Assembly: GCA_963759175.1 (NCBI GenBank) | Contig: CAVWXP010000008.1 | Location: forward strand, 179,445-243,444 | Length of the DNA stretch: 64,000 bases | Source: SZUA-442 sp963759175 | GTDB taxonomy: Bacteria; Actinomycetota; Acidimicrobiia; Spongiisociales; UBA5794 | Reading direction: 5' to 3' | In this document: positions 24,607 through 33,345 of the stretch, in pieces | Layout: each line of letters opens with the position of its first letter | How positions within the stretch are numbered: position 1 is the first letter of the stretch | The notes under the pieces: generated by a model | Seen by the model: the letters and a program-made list of their open reading frames with translations, nothing else | What the model was told of the DNA's origin: nothing | Databases searched by the model: none | Translations under genes and position numbers: made by a program

Positions 24607-27600
24607 TCACATGTTCCTGCGATAGCGCCCACCTACGGCGAACAGGGCCTCGCTGAGCTGGCCGAGCGAGCAGTACCGGACGGCATCCATCAGGCTCGCG
24701 AACACGTTGTCTCCGGCAAGCACGGCGCCCTGGAGTGCTTCGATGGCCGCGTCCGCTTCCTTGGCGAGCCTGCGGTGCTGCGCAACGAGATCGTCGATCA
24801 GCTGGTTCTTGTCGTCGTCGGTCGATCGGATCACCTGGGCCGGCGTCACGAACGGCGAGCCGTCGTCGGACAGGAAGGTGTTGACCCCCACGATCGGGAT
24901 CTCGCCGGAATCCTTCGCCATCTCGTACCGCATCGACTCCTCCTGGATCCTCGATCGCTGGTACATCGTCTCCATCGCCCCCAGGACTCCCCCACGCTCG
25001 GTGAGCCGATCGAACTCGGCGAGGACCGCTTCCTCGACGAGGTCCGTCAGTTCCTCGATGATGAACGAACCCTGGAGGGTGTTCTCGTTGCGGTTCAACC
25101 CCAATTCCCGGTTGATGATGAGCTGGATGGCGAGCGCCCGGCGAACGGACGCCTCGGTGGGGGTCGTGATCGCCTCGTCGAACGCATTGGTGTGCAGGCT
25201 GTTGGCGTTGTCGTAGATGGCGTACAGCGCCTGGAGCGTGGTGCGGATGTCGTTGAACTCGATGTCCTGGGCATGGAGGGATCGGCCGGACGTCTGGATG
25301 TGGTATTTGAGCTTCTGGGACCGCTCCCCTGCCCCGTACCGATCCCGCATCGCCTTGGCCCAGATGCGACGCGCCACACGACCGATCACGGCGTACTCGG
25401 GATCGAGACCGTTGGAGAAGAAGAACGAGAGGTTCGGAGCGAAGTCGTCGACCGCCATGCCCCTGGCGGCGAAGTACTCGACGAAGGTGAACCCGTTGGC
25501 CAGGGTGAAGGCGAGCTGGGTGATGGGGTTGGCGCCGGCTTCGGCCATGTGATAGCCCGAGATCGACACCGAGTAGAAGTTCGTCACGTCGTGGTCGACG
25601 AAGTACTGCTGGATGTCGCCCTGCATCGTCAAGGCGAATTCCGTCGAGAAGATGCACGTGTTCTGGGCCTGATCCTCCTTGAGGATGTCGGCCTGGATGG
25701 TGCCGCGCACCGTGGCGAGGGTCTCGGTCCTGATGCGTCCGTAGACATCGGGTGGCAGGACATCGGCCCCCGAGAGTCCCAGCAGGAGGAGGCCGGTGCC
25801 GTCGTGACCGTCCGGGAGATCGCCGTGATAGCGGGGGCGTTCCTCGCTGGCCCTGGCGAAGCGTTCGTCGATGCGTCGGTCGATCTCCTCGAAACGACCC
25901 TCGGCACGGATATGGCGTTCACATGCCTGATCGATGGCCGCGTTGAGGAAGAAGGCGAGCATCATCGGTGCCGGACCGTTGATGGTCATCGACACGGATG
26001 TCGTCGGATCGAGCAGGTCGAAGCCCGAGTAGAGCTTCTTCGCGTCGTCGAGCGTCGCCACCGACACCCCGGAGTTGCCGACCTTTCCGTAGATGTCAGG
26101 CCGCGTTGCCGGATCGTTGCCGTACAACGTGACCGAGTCGAAGGCCGTGGACAACCGAACCGCAGGCATACCCCGGGCGAGGAAGTGGAATCGGCGATTG
26201 GTCTGTTCCGGTCCGCCCTCTCCGGCGAACATGCGGGTCGGATCCTCGAGCTGCCGTTTGAAGGGGAACACGCCGGCGGTGAACGGGAACCGCCCGGGGA
26301 GGTTCTCCTGCCGAAGCCACCGCACGCGGTCACCCCACCCATCGAAGCGTGGGTGGATGACCTTGGGGAACTCCGTACCCGACAGGCTGATAGCAGCGTT
26401 GTCGACCTCGATCGTCCGACCGCGGACGTCGTACGCAACGGTTCCCGATGCGTACCTGGCGCGCTCGGCGTCCCATCCATCGAGCCCGGAGGCGATGTCG
26501 TCGGGGAGAAGCTCCGCCAGTTCCGAGATCATCGGTCCGGTTCCCCCGACGCCGAGTTCCGCACTGCGGGTCAGGGCTTGGACGTCCGTGGCGATGCGCG
26601 ACGCTTCGTCGGTGGCGGCGTTGTACGACCGAACGACATCCGCGATCTCCGACAGGTACCTCGTGCGATCCCGCGGCACCAGGGGCCCGGTGAGTGCCCG
26701 CCCGTCCCGACGCTCCACGTCGGAGAACCGGGCCGGGGCGCGTTCAACGACGGCGGCCATGATCCGTTCGTAGAGCTGGTGGGTACCGCTGTCGTTGAAC
26801 TGCGAAGCGATCGTCGCAACGATGGGCAACTCGTCATCGGACGCCTCGAACAGCTCGCGATTGCGTTTGTACTGCTTGCGGACATCGCGGAGGGCATCCT
26901 CGGCCCCACGACGATCGGATTTGTTGATCGCAATCACATCTGCGAAGTCGAGCATGTCGATCTTCTCGAGCTGCGTTGCGGCTCCGTAGTCGGGCGTCAT
27001 GACATAGACCGAGATGTCCGATGCGTCGACGATCTCGGTGTCCGACTGCCCGATGCCAGACGTCTCGAGGAAGATCAGGTCGAATCCGGCCGCCTTGGCC
27101 ACGGTGACCGCATCGGCCACGTGCGGCGACATCGCCAGGTTGGCCTGCCGTGTCGCTAGGGACCGCATGTAGGTCTGGTCTCCGGACACGGCGTTCATCC
27201 GGATGCGATCACCGAGGAGTGCGCCACCCGTCCGCCTGCGCGAAGGATCCACCGAGAGCACGGCGATCCTGCGGTTGGGGTGGTCCCTGCGGAAACGCAG
27301 GACCAACTCGTCGAGGATCGACGACTTCCCTGCCCCGCCGGTGCCGGTGAACCCCACGACCGGTGCATCGGTGGCGCCGGCGAGCTCACGGAGCCGCGCA
27401 CGGACCTCGCCGTGGGCGTCGGGTTCGTTCTCGAACGCAGTGATGGCCCTGGCGATCATCGCACGGTTGCGATCCACAACCGCCTCGACGACACCCGTCT
27501 CGGGGAGTACCTGGGGATGCACAGCGTGTTCGAGGAGGTCGTCGATCATTCCGGTGAGTCCGAGATGCCGGCCGTCGTCGGGTGAGTAGATGCGTGCGAT

Positions 27601-27933
27601 ACCTGCCGTGGCGAGGGCATCACCCTCCTCGGGGAGGATCGTGCCGCCGCCACCACCGAACACCCGGATCGTCGAGCCCCCCATGTCGTCGAGCAGCGAA
27701 CGCAAATAGCCGAAGAACTCCATGTGCCCGCCCTGGTACGAGGTCACAGCCACAGCGTGGGCATCCTCCTCGACGGCGGCCTCGGCGATCTCGAAGGCCG
27801 ACCGGTCGTGTCCGAGGTGGATCACCTCCGCACCCCGCGACTGGAGGATCCGCCGCATGATGTTGATCGACGCGTCGTGCCCGTCGAAGAGCGAAGTGGC
27901 GGTGACGATGCGGACCCGTGGCGATGCAGGCAT
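24607..27933 (-). CDS. icmF: Fused isobutyryl-CoA mutase (IcmF)
   Basis: IcmF interconverts isobutyryl-CoA and butyryl-CoA with adenosylcobalamin, and carries its own G-protein chaperone. The 1108-aa product begins with a B12-binding domain (FDGHDASINIMRRILQ; the His is the cobalt ligand region). The MeaI-type GTPase follows, with Walker A GFTGTGGAGKSS and NKSD. The mutase barrel contains FPFTAGVFPFKRQLEDPTRM and, near the end, LRTT/QTSGRSLHAQDIEFND. This domain order defines IcmF rather than methylmalonyl-CoA mutase. The ATG at 27933 was preferred; a GTG 24 bases upstream is possible. It follows rimM by about 50 bases on the same strand. Confidence 0.93.
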   Translation of the reverse strand: MPASPRVRIVTATSLFDGHDASINIMRRILQSRGAEVIHLGHDRSAFEIAEAAVEEDAHAVAVTSYQGGHMEFFGYLRSLLDDMGGSTIRVFGGGGGTILPEEGDALATAGIARIYSPDDGRHLGLTGMIDDLLEHAVHPQVLPETGVVEAVVDRNRAMIARAITAFENEPDAHGEVRARLRELAGATDAPVVGFTGTGGAGKSSILDELVLRFRRDHPNRRIAVLSVDPSRRRTGGALLGDRIRMNAVSGDQTYMRSLATRQANLAMSPHVADAVTVAKAAGFDLIFLETSGIGQSDTEIVDASDISVYVMTPDYGAATQLEKIDMLDFADVIAINKSDRRGAEDALRDVRKQYKRNRELFEASDDELPIVATIASQFNDSGTHQLYERIMAAVVERAPARFSDVERRDGRALTGPLVPRDRTRYLSEIADVVRSYNAATDEASRIATDVQALTRSAELGVGGTGPMISELAELLPDDIASGLDGWDAERARYASGTVAYDVRGRTIEVDNAAISLSGTEFPKVIHPRFDGWGDRVRWLRQENLPGRFPFTAGVFPFKRQLEDPTRMFAGEGGPEQTNRRFHFLARGMPAVRLSTAFDSVTLYGNDPATRPDIYGKVGNSGVSVATLDDAKKLYSGFDLLDPTTSVSMTINGPAPMMLAFFLNAAIDQACERHIRAEGRFEEIDRRIDERFARASEERPRYHGDLPDGHDGTGLLLLGLSGADVLPPDVYGRIRTETLATVRGTIQADILKEDQAQNTCIFSTEFALTMQGDIQQYFVDHDVTNFYSVSISGYHMAEAGANPITQLAFTLANGFTFVEYFAARGMAVDDFAPNLSFFFSNGLDPEYAVIGRVARRIWAKAMRDRYGAGERSQKLKYHIQTSGRSLHAQDIEFNDIRTTLQALYAIYDNANSLHTNAFDEAITTPTEASVRRALAIQLIINRELGLNRNENTLQGSFIIEELTDLVEEAVLAEFDRLTERGGVLGAMETMYQRSRIQEESMRYEMAKDSGEIPIVGVNTFLSDDGSPFVTPAQVIRSTDDDKNQLIDDLVAQHRRLAKEADAAIEALQGAVLAGDNVFASLMDAVRYCSLGQLSEALFAVGGRYRRNM

Positions 27934-27986
27934 GGGAGCAGGATAGGGGGCGGCCACTCAGCCGTCCCGTCCGCGGATCTGCCGCG

Positions 27987-28502
27987 TCACGAGAAGAGGC
28001 CGTCTGGGATGTCCACGACCACACGCCGCGCATCGGTGTCGACGAGCGGTACGAGGGCATCGACGAACGGAATCTCGCCCGTCGTGCCGTCCTCAGCGGT
28101 GACGACGATCCGATCCTGGGCGGCTCCGGTGATGACGTCGGCAACCACGCCGACCCGCTTGCCGCTCGCGGATTCGACCGCGCACCCGACGAGATCATCG
28201 GCCCACCACTCGTCCGGCTCGAGGTCACGTCGCAGCGATGCCGGCATGACGAACTGGGTTCCGATGAGACGCTCGGCGGCGTTGCGATCCTCGACGCCCT
28301 CGAGGTGCACCACGGCATCTCCACGGTGATGGCGGTGGGAGGTCACGAGGTACGCCGTCTCGGGATCCTGGTCTCCCCCGATGAGCGTGGCGCCGGTGAC
28401 CAGCCGATCGAGGGCGTCGCTGATGAGGCCCCTGACGACGACATCCCCGCGGATGCCGTGCGCCCTGCGCACGTATCCCACGGGGATGGTTGGTTCGTCC
28501 AT
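27987..28502 (-). CDS. rimM: 16S rRNA processing protein RimM
   Basis: RimM helps mature the 3' domain of 16S rRNA and binds S19. The 171-aa product has the N-terminal RimM domain (VGYVRRAHGIRGDVVVRGL) and the C-terminal PRC-barrel (EWWADDLVGCAVESASGKRV). The ATG giving MDEPTIPVGYV was chosen from the family N-terminus. It sits in the conserved ffh-rpsP-khpA-rimM order, but trmD, its usual next neighbour, is displaced by about 12 kb. Confidence 0.94.
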   Translation of the reverse strand: MDEPTIPVGYVRRAHGIRGDVVVRGLISDALDRLVTGATLIGGDQDPETAYLVTSHRHHRGDAVVHLEGVEDRNAAERLIGTQFVMPASLRRDLEPDEWWADDLVGCAVESASGKRVGVVADVITGAAQDRIVVTAEDGTTGEIPFVDALVPLVDTDARRVVVDIPDGLFS

Positions 28503-28536
28503 GATGCTCGGTTTCGGCAGTCCGGACAATGACGTG

Positions 28537-28788
28537 TCAGTCGAGGAAATCGACGTCGACCGACAAGCCTTCCTCTTCAGCTGCTGCCCCGGCGACGTTG
28601 CGGATGGCCCTCGCCACCCGTCCACGTTTGCCGATGACCCGTCCCATGTCGCTCTTGGCTGCTCGCACCTCGGCGACGACGGCGTCGTCCCCGTCGGACA
28701 CGATGTTCACCTCGACGGCGTCCCGATCATCGACGATCTCCGAGACGACGTACGTGACGACCTTGTCGACGATCTCTCCCTGGCTCAT
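28537..28788 (-). CDS. khpA: KH-domain RNA-binding protein KhpA
   Basis: The 83-aa product is a single KH domain with the GxxG loop as GKRG (DMGRVIGKRGRVARAIR). KhpA pairs with KhpB (Jag) in many Gram-positive bacteria to bind RNA. It starts in an ATGA overlap with the rpsP stop, the usual rpsP-khpA-rimM arrangement. Confidence 0.94.
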   Translation of the reverse strand: MSQGEIVDKVVTYVVSEIVDDRDAVEVNIVSDGDDAVVAEVRAAKSDMGRVIGKRGRVARAIRNVAGAAAEEEGLSVDVDFLD

Positions 28789-29240
28789 GCATCATCCTGA
28801 CTGTCTTCGGGTGCGGCCTCGGTGGCGGCGGTGTCCTCTTCGGTGACGGCTTCGACGACAGCCTCGGTTCCGGACTCCTCAGCAACGTCCTCGGTCACCG
28901 CAGCGACGGCCTCGACGGCCTTGGCTGCCTTCTTCGGCTTCGGTGCGGGCTCGTCGCCACCGACGGTGTGGATGTCGCCCCTGGCGATCTTGAACTGGGT
29001 CCAGGCACCGGAGATCTCAAGGAGCTTCTGCGCTCGCTCGGTCGGTTGCGCACCGGTCTTGAGCCAGTGGAGGGCACGTTCGTTGTCGATCGTGATCAGC
29101 GAGGGGTCCTGGCGCGGATCGTAGATGCCGAGCTGTTCGATGTACTCACCATCTCGTGGCTTGCGCGAGTCCATCACCACCACGCGGTAGGTCGGCTGCT
29201 TCTTCTTGCCAAGCCGCGTCAGGCGGATCTTGACTGCCAT
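28785..29240 (-). CDS. rpsP: 30S ribosomal protein S16 with acidic tail
   Basis: S16 is an early assembly protein of the 30S subunit. The first 80 residues match the family (MAVKIRLTRLGKKKQPTYRV, then DSRKPRDGEYIEQLGIYDP and ERALHWLKTGAQPTERAQKL). The product is 151 aa; residues from about 100 form an Ala/Glu/Val/Asp-rich tail, as in other high-GC actinobacteria but rather long. A GAGG-containing site lies before the ATG. It overlaps khpA by 4 bases. Confidence 0.96.
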   Translation of the reverse strand: MAVKIRLTRLGKKKQPTYRVVVMDSRKPRDGEYIEQLGIYDPRQDPSLITIDNERALHWLKTGAQPTERAQKLLEISGAWTQFKIARGDIHTVGGDEPAPKPKKAAKAVEAVAAVTEDVAEESGTEAVVEAVTEEDTAATEAAPEDSQDDA

Positions 29241-29243
29241 CGG

Positions 29244-30587
29244 TCACCTCTTCTTGCCTTGGCGGGGCATGCCAGGCATGGACAGCCCGGGAATGGGGCT
29301 CTTGCCACCTGCCATCGCCTTCATCATCTTCTGTGCCTGTGAGAACTGCTTGAGGACGCCATTGACGTCCTGCGGCCTCGTTCCCGACCCTGCGGCGATG
29401 CGGCGACGTCTGCTGCCGTTGATCGACTTGGGGTTCCTGCGCTCATCGGGTGTCATCGACCTGATGATCGCTTCCACGCGGGCGAGTTGCTTCTCATCCA
29501 CCTGGACGTTCTGCAGGGCGGAGCCTGCGCCGGGGAGCATACCAACGAGCTGCTGCAAAGGCCCCATCTTCTTCAGCTGCTGGAACTGCTCGAGGAAGTC
29601 CTCGAGGTCGAACGTGTTGTCGAGCATCTTGCGCGCCGCCCGCTCGGCCTCGTCCTGGTCGTAGGCCTCCTCGGCCTTCTCGATCAGGGACATCACGTCT
29701 CCCATGCCGAGGATGCGATCCGCCATGCGCTCCGGATGGAACGTGTCGAGGGAGTCGATGGACTCGCCGGTTCCGACGAACTTGATCGGGACGCCTGTGA
29801 CCTCACGGGCAGAGATGGCGGCGCCGCCACGGGCATCGCCGTCGATCTTGGTCATGACGAGACCCGTGAGCTCGGTGTACTCGGAGAACCCGATCGCGAC
29901 GTTGACGGCCTCCTGACCCGTCATCGCATCGACGACGAGCAGGGTCTCGTCGGGCTCGGCGACCTTGCGAACCGCTGCGAGCTCCTTCATCAGGTCGGTG
30001 TCGACCTGGAGCCGGCCGGCGGTGTCGATGATCACCACGTTCGCCGAGTCGGCGCGAGCCTGTTTGAGGGCCGCCTTCACGAGCCGCTGCGGCTTGCTCT
30101 TGCGCTCGACGTAGACAGGCACGCCGATCGACGCGCCCAGCGTCTCGAGCTGGTCGATCGCGGCCGGTCGCTGGAGGTCGGCGGCCACGAGCAGCGGCCT
30201 TCGTCCCTTGGCCTTGAGATGGCGGGCGAGCTTGGCTGCCGTGGTCGTCTTCCCCGATCCCTGGAGTCCGACCATCATGATGACGAGCGGAGGAGCGGCT
30301 GGCCGAACGAGGGGCGCCGCCTCCTGCCCGAGGGTGACGATGAGCTCGTCGTGGACGATCCTGATGACCTGCTGGCCGGGCGTGAGGCTCTTGGTGACCT
30401 CGGACCCCACGGCCCGATCCCTCACGCGCCCGAGCAGCGACTTGACCACCGACACGTTGACGTCGGCCTCGAGGAGCGCAAGACGGACCTCACGCAAGGC
30501 CTCGTTGACGTCGTCCTCGGACAGACGTCCCTTGCTGCGGAGCTTGTCGAAGACGCCGCCGAGGCGGCCCGAGAGGGTGTCGAACAT
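29244..30587 (-). CDS. ffh: Signal recognition particle protein Ffh
   Basis: Ffh binds 4.5S RNA and signal sequences and targets ribosomes to FtsY. The 447-aa product has the N domain, the GTPase with GLQGSGKTTTAAKLA, DTAGRLQ and TKIDGDARGGAA, and a methionine-rich M domain (FLEQFQQLKKMGPLQQLVGM, then KSINGSRRRRIAAGSG). The ATG at 30587 is 7 nt after a TAGACT box; the GTG 6 bases upstream would lie inside that spacer, so ATG was chosen. It heads the ffh-rpsP-khpA-rimM run. Confidence 0.97.
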   Translation of the reverse strand: MFDTLSGRLGGVFDKLRSKGRLSEDDVNEALREVRLALLEADVNVSVVKSLLGRVRDRAVGSEVTKSLTPGQQVIRIVHDELIVTLGQEAAPLVRPAAPPLVIMMVGLQGSGKTTTAAKLARHLKAKGRRPLLVAADLQRPAAIDQLETLGASIGVPVYVERKSKPQRLVKAALKQARADSANVVIIDTAGRLQVDTDLMKELAAVRKVAEPDETLLVVDAMTGQEAVNVAIGFSEYTELTGLVMTKIDGDARGGAAISAREVTGVPIKFVGTGESIDSLDTFHPERMADRILGMGDVMSLIEKAEEAYDQDEAERAARKMLDNTFDLEDFLEQFQQLKKMGPLQQLVGMLPGAGSALQNVQVDEKQLARVEAIIRSMTPDERRNPKSINGSRRRRIAAGSGTRPQDVNGVLKQFSQAQKMMKAMAGGKSPIPGLSMPGMPRQGKKR

Positions 30588-30594
30588 CGGCACC

Positions 30595-30600
30595 AGTCTA
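30595..30600 (-). promoter_or_regulatory. -10 box TAGACT of ffh, leaderless
   Basis: TAGACT on the minus strand ends 7 nt before the ffh ATG. It supports the ATG rather than the nearby GTG as the start. Confidence 0.5.
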
Positions 30601-30617
30601 CGGACGCACGCCCGCCA

Positions 30618-32333
30618 TCACTCGTCGGATCGTTCGATCACGAAGTAGGGGTATCGCTCCGACTCGGCGGCCGCGAGGTCGTGGCGTTCGAGGGCAGCGA
30701 GACGGTCCTCGACCGCTCCGAAGTAGCCGAACGGGGGGTCTGCTGCTTCGGCATGGCGATCGAAGTATCGGTCGAAGTACTCATCGGGAATCAGCAGGAA
30801 GCGAACCTCGTCGAGGTACCGCCAGGCGTGGCGGCCGATCTGGGTGTGTGTCGACATGACCGTGCCCTCGTCCGCGTCGTCATGTGCCACTTCGGCGCCG
30901 AGCATCGAGAGTCGACTCGCCATCACGGCCGAGTTCTGCCTTCCCGAATGCAGGACCCAGACCGCGTCGACTGCGAGCACGCTCGAGCCGATCGCAAGAG
31001 CCACCACGAGTGGCACGGCGACCGTCCGGGAACGACGAACCACTCCGGCGAGGGCGACGAGGGCGATCGGTAGCAACGCTGGGACCATCACCAGGAAGTA
31101 GCGTCCCCCCCACTGGGTACCTCCACCTCCTCGCTCCTGGGTCAGCAGTACGACCACAGCGAACACGCTCGACGCCAGAAGTACCACCTTCGTCCCGGGA
31201 TCCTCGCGCAGCGTCCGTGGCGCCACCAGCAACCCGCACACCAGGATCGGCATGGCGCTGAGTAGGCCTCCGACCTGGGCTGGCCCGATGACGAGGAGGA
31301 ACACCGAGCCCGCAATGGACACCCCGGCGAAGAGCCAATGCGCCATCGCGTTGTCGGGCTCGCGAACGATGGCGACGGTGAGCAGCCCGGCGCCACCGGT
31401 GATCGCCAAGACGGCGATCAGGATCGCAGGGGTTCCGAAGTCAACGAGGATCAGACTCGAGAAGGCTCCACTCAGGAACCTGAATGCATCGAGAACGGCC
31501 TCTCCCTCCTCAGGGGTAGGACCGCCGAGCGAGGCATCCCACGCCGCCGTTGCCGCGGCTGCCCCGACGCTCGCAACGATCAGGGCCGCCGCCAATGACA
31601 CGGACGCCCGGCGCGACGTCCGGAGTCCGACGACCATGACAGCGACTGCCACGGCCGCGGAATAGATGACAGCCTCTGCCCTCAGGGCCGAAGCGAAAGC
31701 GGCGCAACCCATAGCGACCAGCCACCACGCGGTGGCACGCGTTCCGTACGTGATCGCTATCAACGCCATGGCACCGCACGCAGCTGCGGCCATCGTGTGC
31801 CCCAGCACCGTGAAGCCATAGAAAAAGGCGGGCGTGAACAGCGCTGCGATCCACATCGCCAGGTTCATCAGGCGCTCGTCGAAGCGACGGACCGACATCC
31901 CGACGACCACGGCGAACCCCATGGTGCCCACGAGGGACCACACGATGATCGGCGCTCCGTCTCCCAGCAACCTGAGGGGCGTGAGGAGAGCCGGCAGGAG
32001 TGGCTGTTTGGTGTACGGGTAGTAGCGATCACCCTCGATCGATGCACCGTGGATGGGTGCGAGCAACTCCTCGGGATCGATGGATGCGAAGGGCCGCACC
32101 GCGGACCACGTTCCATCGGTGTGTAGCAACTCCACCTGCGCACGGACGGCACCCTCATCGGCCGTCCATACATCGGAAGGTCTCGTGGCGAACGAGATCG
32201 CGACCAGAACCAAGGCGATCGCGACGACGTGCGACACATGGCTTCCCGACCAGAGCCAGCGCCCAATCGCTTGTCGGCGGGAGCGCGCTACTGCGTCCAC
32301 CGGTGATGTGGTGTCGAGATCGCCACTCATCAT
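30618..32333 (-). CDS. Multi-pass membrane protein, possible GT-C glycosyltransferase
   Basis: I do not recognise a specific family. The 571-aa product has about eleven or twelve hydrophobic helices, a first outer loop with VWTADEGAVRAQVELLHTDG, and a soluble C-terminal part (from about residue 490). The acidic motif in the first loop and the overall layout are like GT-C enzymes, which use polyprenyl-phosphate sugars, so a cell-envelope glycosyltransferase is possible. Two adjacent ATGs at 32333 and 32330 could start it; no ribosome binding site is clear. It lies 30 bases upstream of the ffh promoter on the same strand. Confidence 0.6.
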   Translation of the reverse strand: MMSGDLDTTSPVDAVARSRRQAIGRWLWSGSHVSHVVAIALVLVAISFATRPSDVWTADEGAVRAQVELLHTDGTWSAVRPFASIDPEELLAPIHGASIEGDRYYPYTKQPLLPALLTPLRLLGDGAPIIVWSLVGTMGFAVVVGMSVRRFDERLMNLAMWIAALFTPAFFYGFTVLGHTMAAAACGAMALIAITYGTRATAWWLVAMGCAAFASALRAEAVIYSAAVAVAVMVVGLRTSRRASVSLAAALIVASVGAAAATAAWDASLGGPTPEEGEAVLDAFRFLSGAFSSLILVDFGTPAILIAVLAITGGAGLLTVAIVREPDNAMAHWLFAGVSIAGSVFLLVIGPAQVGGLLSAMPILVCGLLVAPRTLREDPGTKVVLLASSVFAVVVLLTQERGGGGTQWGGRYFLVMVPALLPIALVALAGVVRRSRTVAVPLVVALAIGSSVLAVDAVWVLHSGRQNSAVMASRLSMLGAEVAHDDADEGTVMSTHTQIGRHAWRYLDEVRFLLIPDEYFDRYFDRHAEAADPPFGYFGAVEDRLAALERHDLAAAESERYPYFVIERSDE

Positions 32334-32417
32334 GTACCCACTATCGGCTCGAATGCCAATCCCTGTACCGCCAACCGTACCGCGTGACCATGACTCGGAT
32401 GTGGCGATCCCACTTGG

Positions 32418-32423
32418 TAGCGT
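32418..32423 (+). promoter_or_regulatory. -10 box TAGCGT of the upp operon
   Basis: TAGCGT ends 23 nt before the upp ATG, giving a short leader. Confidence 0.35.
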
Positions 32424-32446
32424 GGGGGCGAGCAACGGGAGCATGC

Positions 32447-33064
32447 ATGAACCTCACTGTCATCGACCATCCGCTCACGCGCCACTACCTCACGGTCCTG
32501 CGCGACTCCGCAACGGCGCCTCAGGAGTTCCGCGCCGCAGCTCGGGGCCTCACCTACACGCTCGTGTACGAGGCGACACGCCGCCTGCCGATCAACGAGG
32601 TCACGATATCGACACCGATGGAGGAGACCCAGGGATCCACCGTGGGTACGGTGGTTGCGGTCCCGGTCCTGCGCGCTGGCCTCGGGATGCTCGATGCCGT
32701 GCTCGACATGATCCCCGACGTGAAGGTGGGATTCGCCGGTGTTGCCAGGGACGAGGAGACGGCGCTCCCCCAGGAGTACTACTTCAAGCTGCCTGATCTC
32801 TCCGACGCATCGGTGCTCATCTGTGAGCCGATGCTGGCAACCGGTGGATCACTCTCGTGGGCCATCGACAAGGTGAAGTCGTCCGGCGCCAAGGAGATCA
32901 CGGCGTTGTGCGTGGTAACGGCACCCGAAGGCGTCCGGCGCATGTACGAGGACCACCCCGACGTCCGGATCGTGGCCGCGGCTTTCGATCGGGAGCTCAA
33001 CGACGACTACTACATCGTCCCCGGCCTCGGTGACATGGGCGACCGGCTCTTCGGCACGCTGTGA
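32447..33064 (+). CDS. upp: Uracil phosphoribosyltransferase
   Basis: Upp makes UMP from uracil and PRPP. The 205-aa product has VVAVPVLRAGLGMLDAVLDM, the PRPP-binding stretch CEPMLATGGSLSWAIDKVK and the uracil-site region YYIVPGLGDMGDRLFGTL at the C-terminus. It begins the operon upp-ATL-deoA-punA, whose genes overlap in GTGA or ATGA steps. Together with deoA and punA it forms a nucleoside and base salvage unit. Confidence 0.96.
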   Translation: MNLTVIDHPLTRHYLTVLRDSATAPQEFRAAARGLTYTLVYEATRRLPINEVTISTPMEETQGSTVGTVVAVPVLRAGLGMLDAVLDMIPDVKVGFAGVARDEETALPQEYYFKLPDLSDASVLICEPMLATGGSLSWAIDKVKSSGAKEITALCVVTAPEGVRRMYEDHPDVRIVAAAFDRELNDDYYIVPGLGDMGDRLFGTL

Positions 33065-33345
33065 CGAGCGACCCCGCCTTCGAGGACGCTGTCGTGGAAA
33101 CGGTCGTCGCCATCCCGCACGGCACGGTGAGCACCTACGGCGAGGTCGCCGCCGAGTCGGGATACCCCGGAGCGGCCAGGGCGGTCGGCAATCTGCTGCG
33201 AGCAACGCCCGGATTGCCGTGGTGGCGCGTGATCGCCGCGAGCGGGCGGTTGGTACCGGGCAATGAGTCCGAACACGCCCAACGACTGCGGGCCGAGGGC
33301 GTGCCGGTGGTCGATGGACGCGTACCGATGAGGTCACGGCGATGA
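33061..33345 (+). CDS. Alkyltransferase-like protein (ATL)
   Basis: ATLs resemble the DNA-binding domain of O6-methylguanine-DNA methyltransferase but lack its acceptor Cys; they bind alkylated guanine and hand it to nucleotide excision repair. The 94-aa product has IPHGTVSTYGEVAAESGYPG and ARAVGNLLRATPG, then PWWRVI where MGMT has PCHRV. Both Cys and His are replaced by Trp (W54, W55). GTG start in a GTGA overlap with upp, ATGA overlap with deoA. A repair gene inside a salvage operon is unexpected. Confidence 0.87.
   Translation: MTSDPAFEDAVVETVVAIPHGTVSTYGEVAAESGYPGAARAVGNLLRATPGLPWWRVIAASGRLVPGNESEHAQRLRAEGVPVVDGRVPMRSRR

Noticed and set aside
24775..27159. A 794-codon open frame on the plus strand, antisense to icmF
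   Set aside because: It mirrors the reading frame of a well-supported 1108-aa gene; long antisense frames are expected in GC-rich coding DNA and its translation has no family motif.
29487..31073. A 528-codon plus-strand open frame across ffh and the membrane-protein gene
   Set aside because: It spans two genes and the gap between them on the other strand and shows no motif or ribosome binding site.
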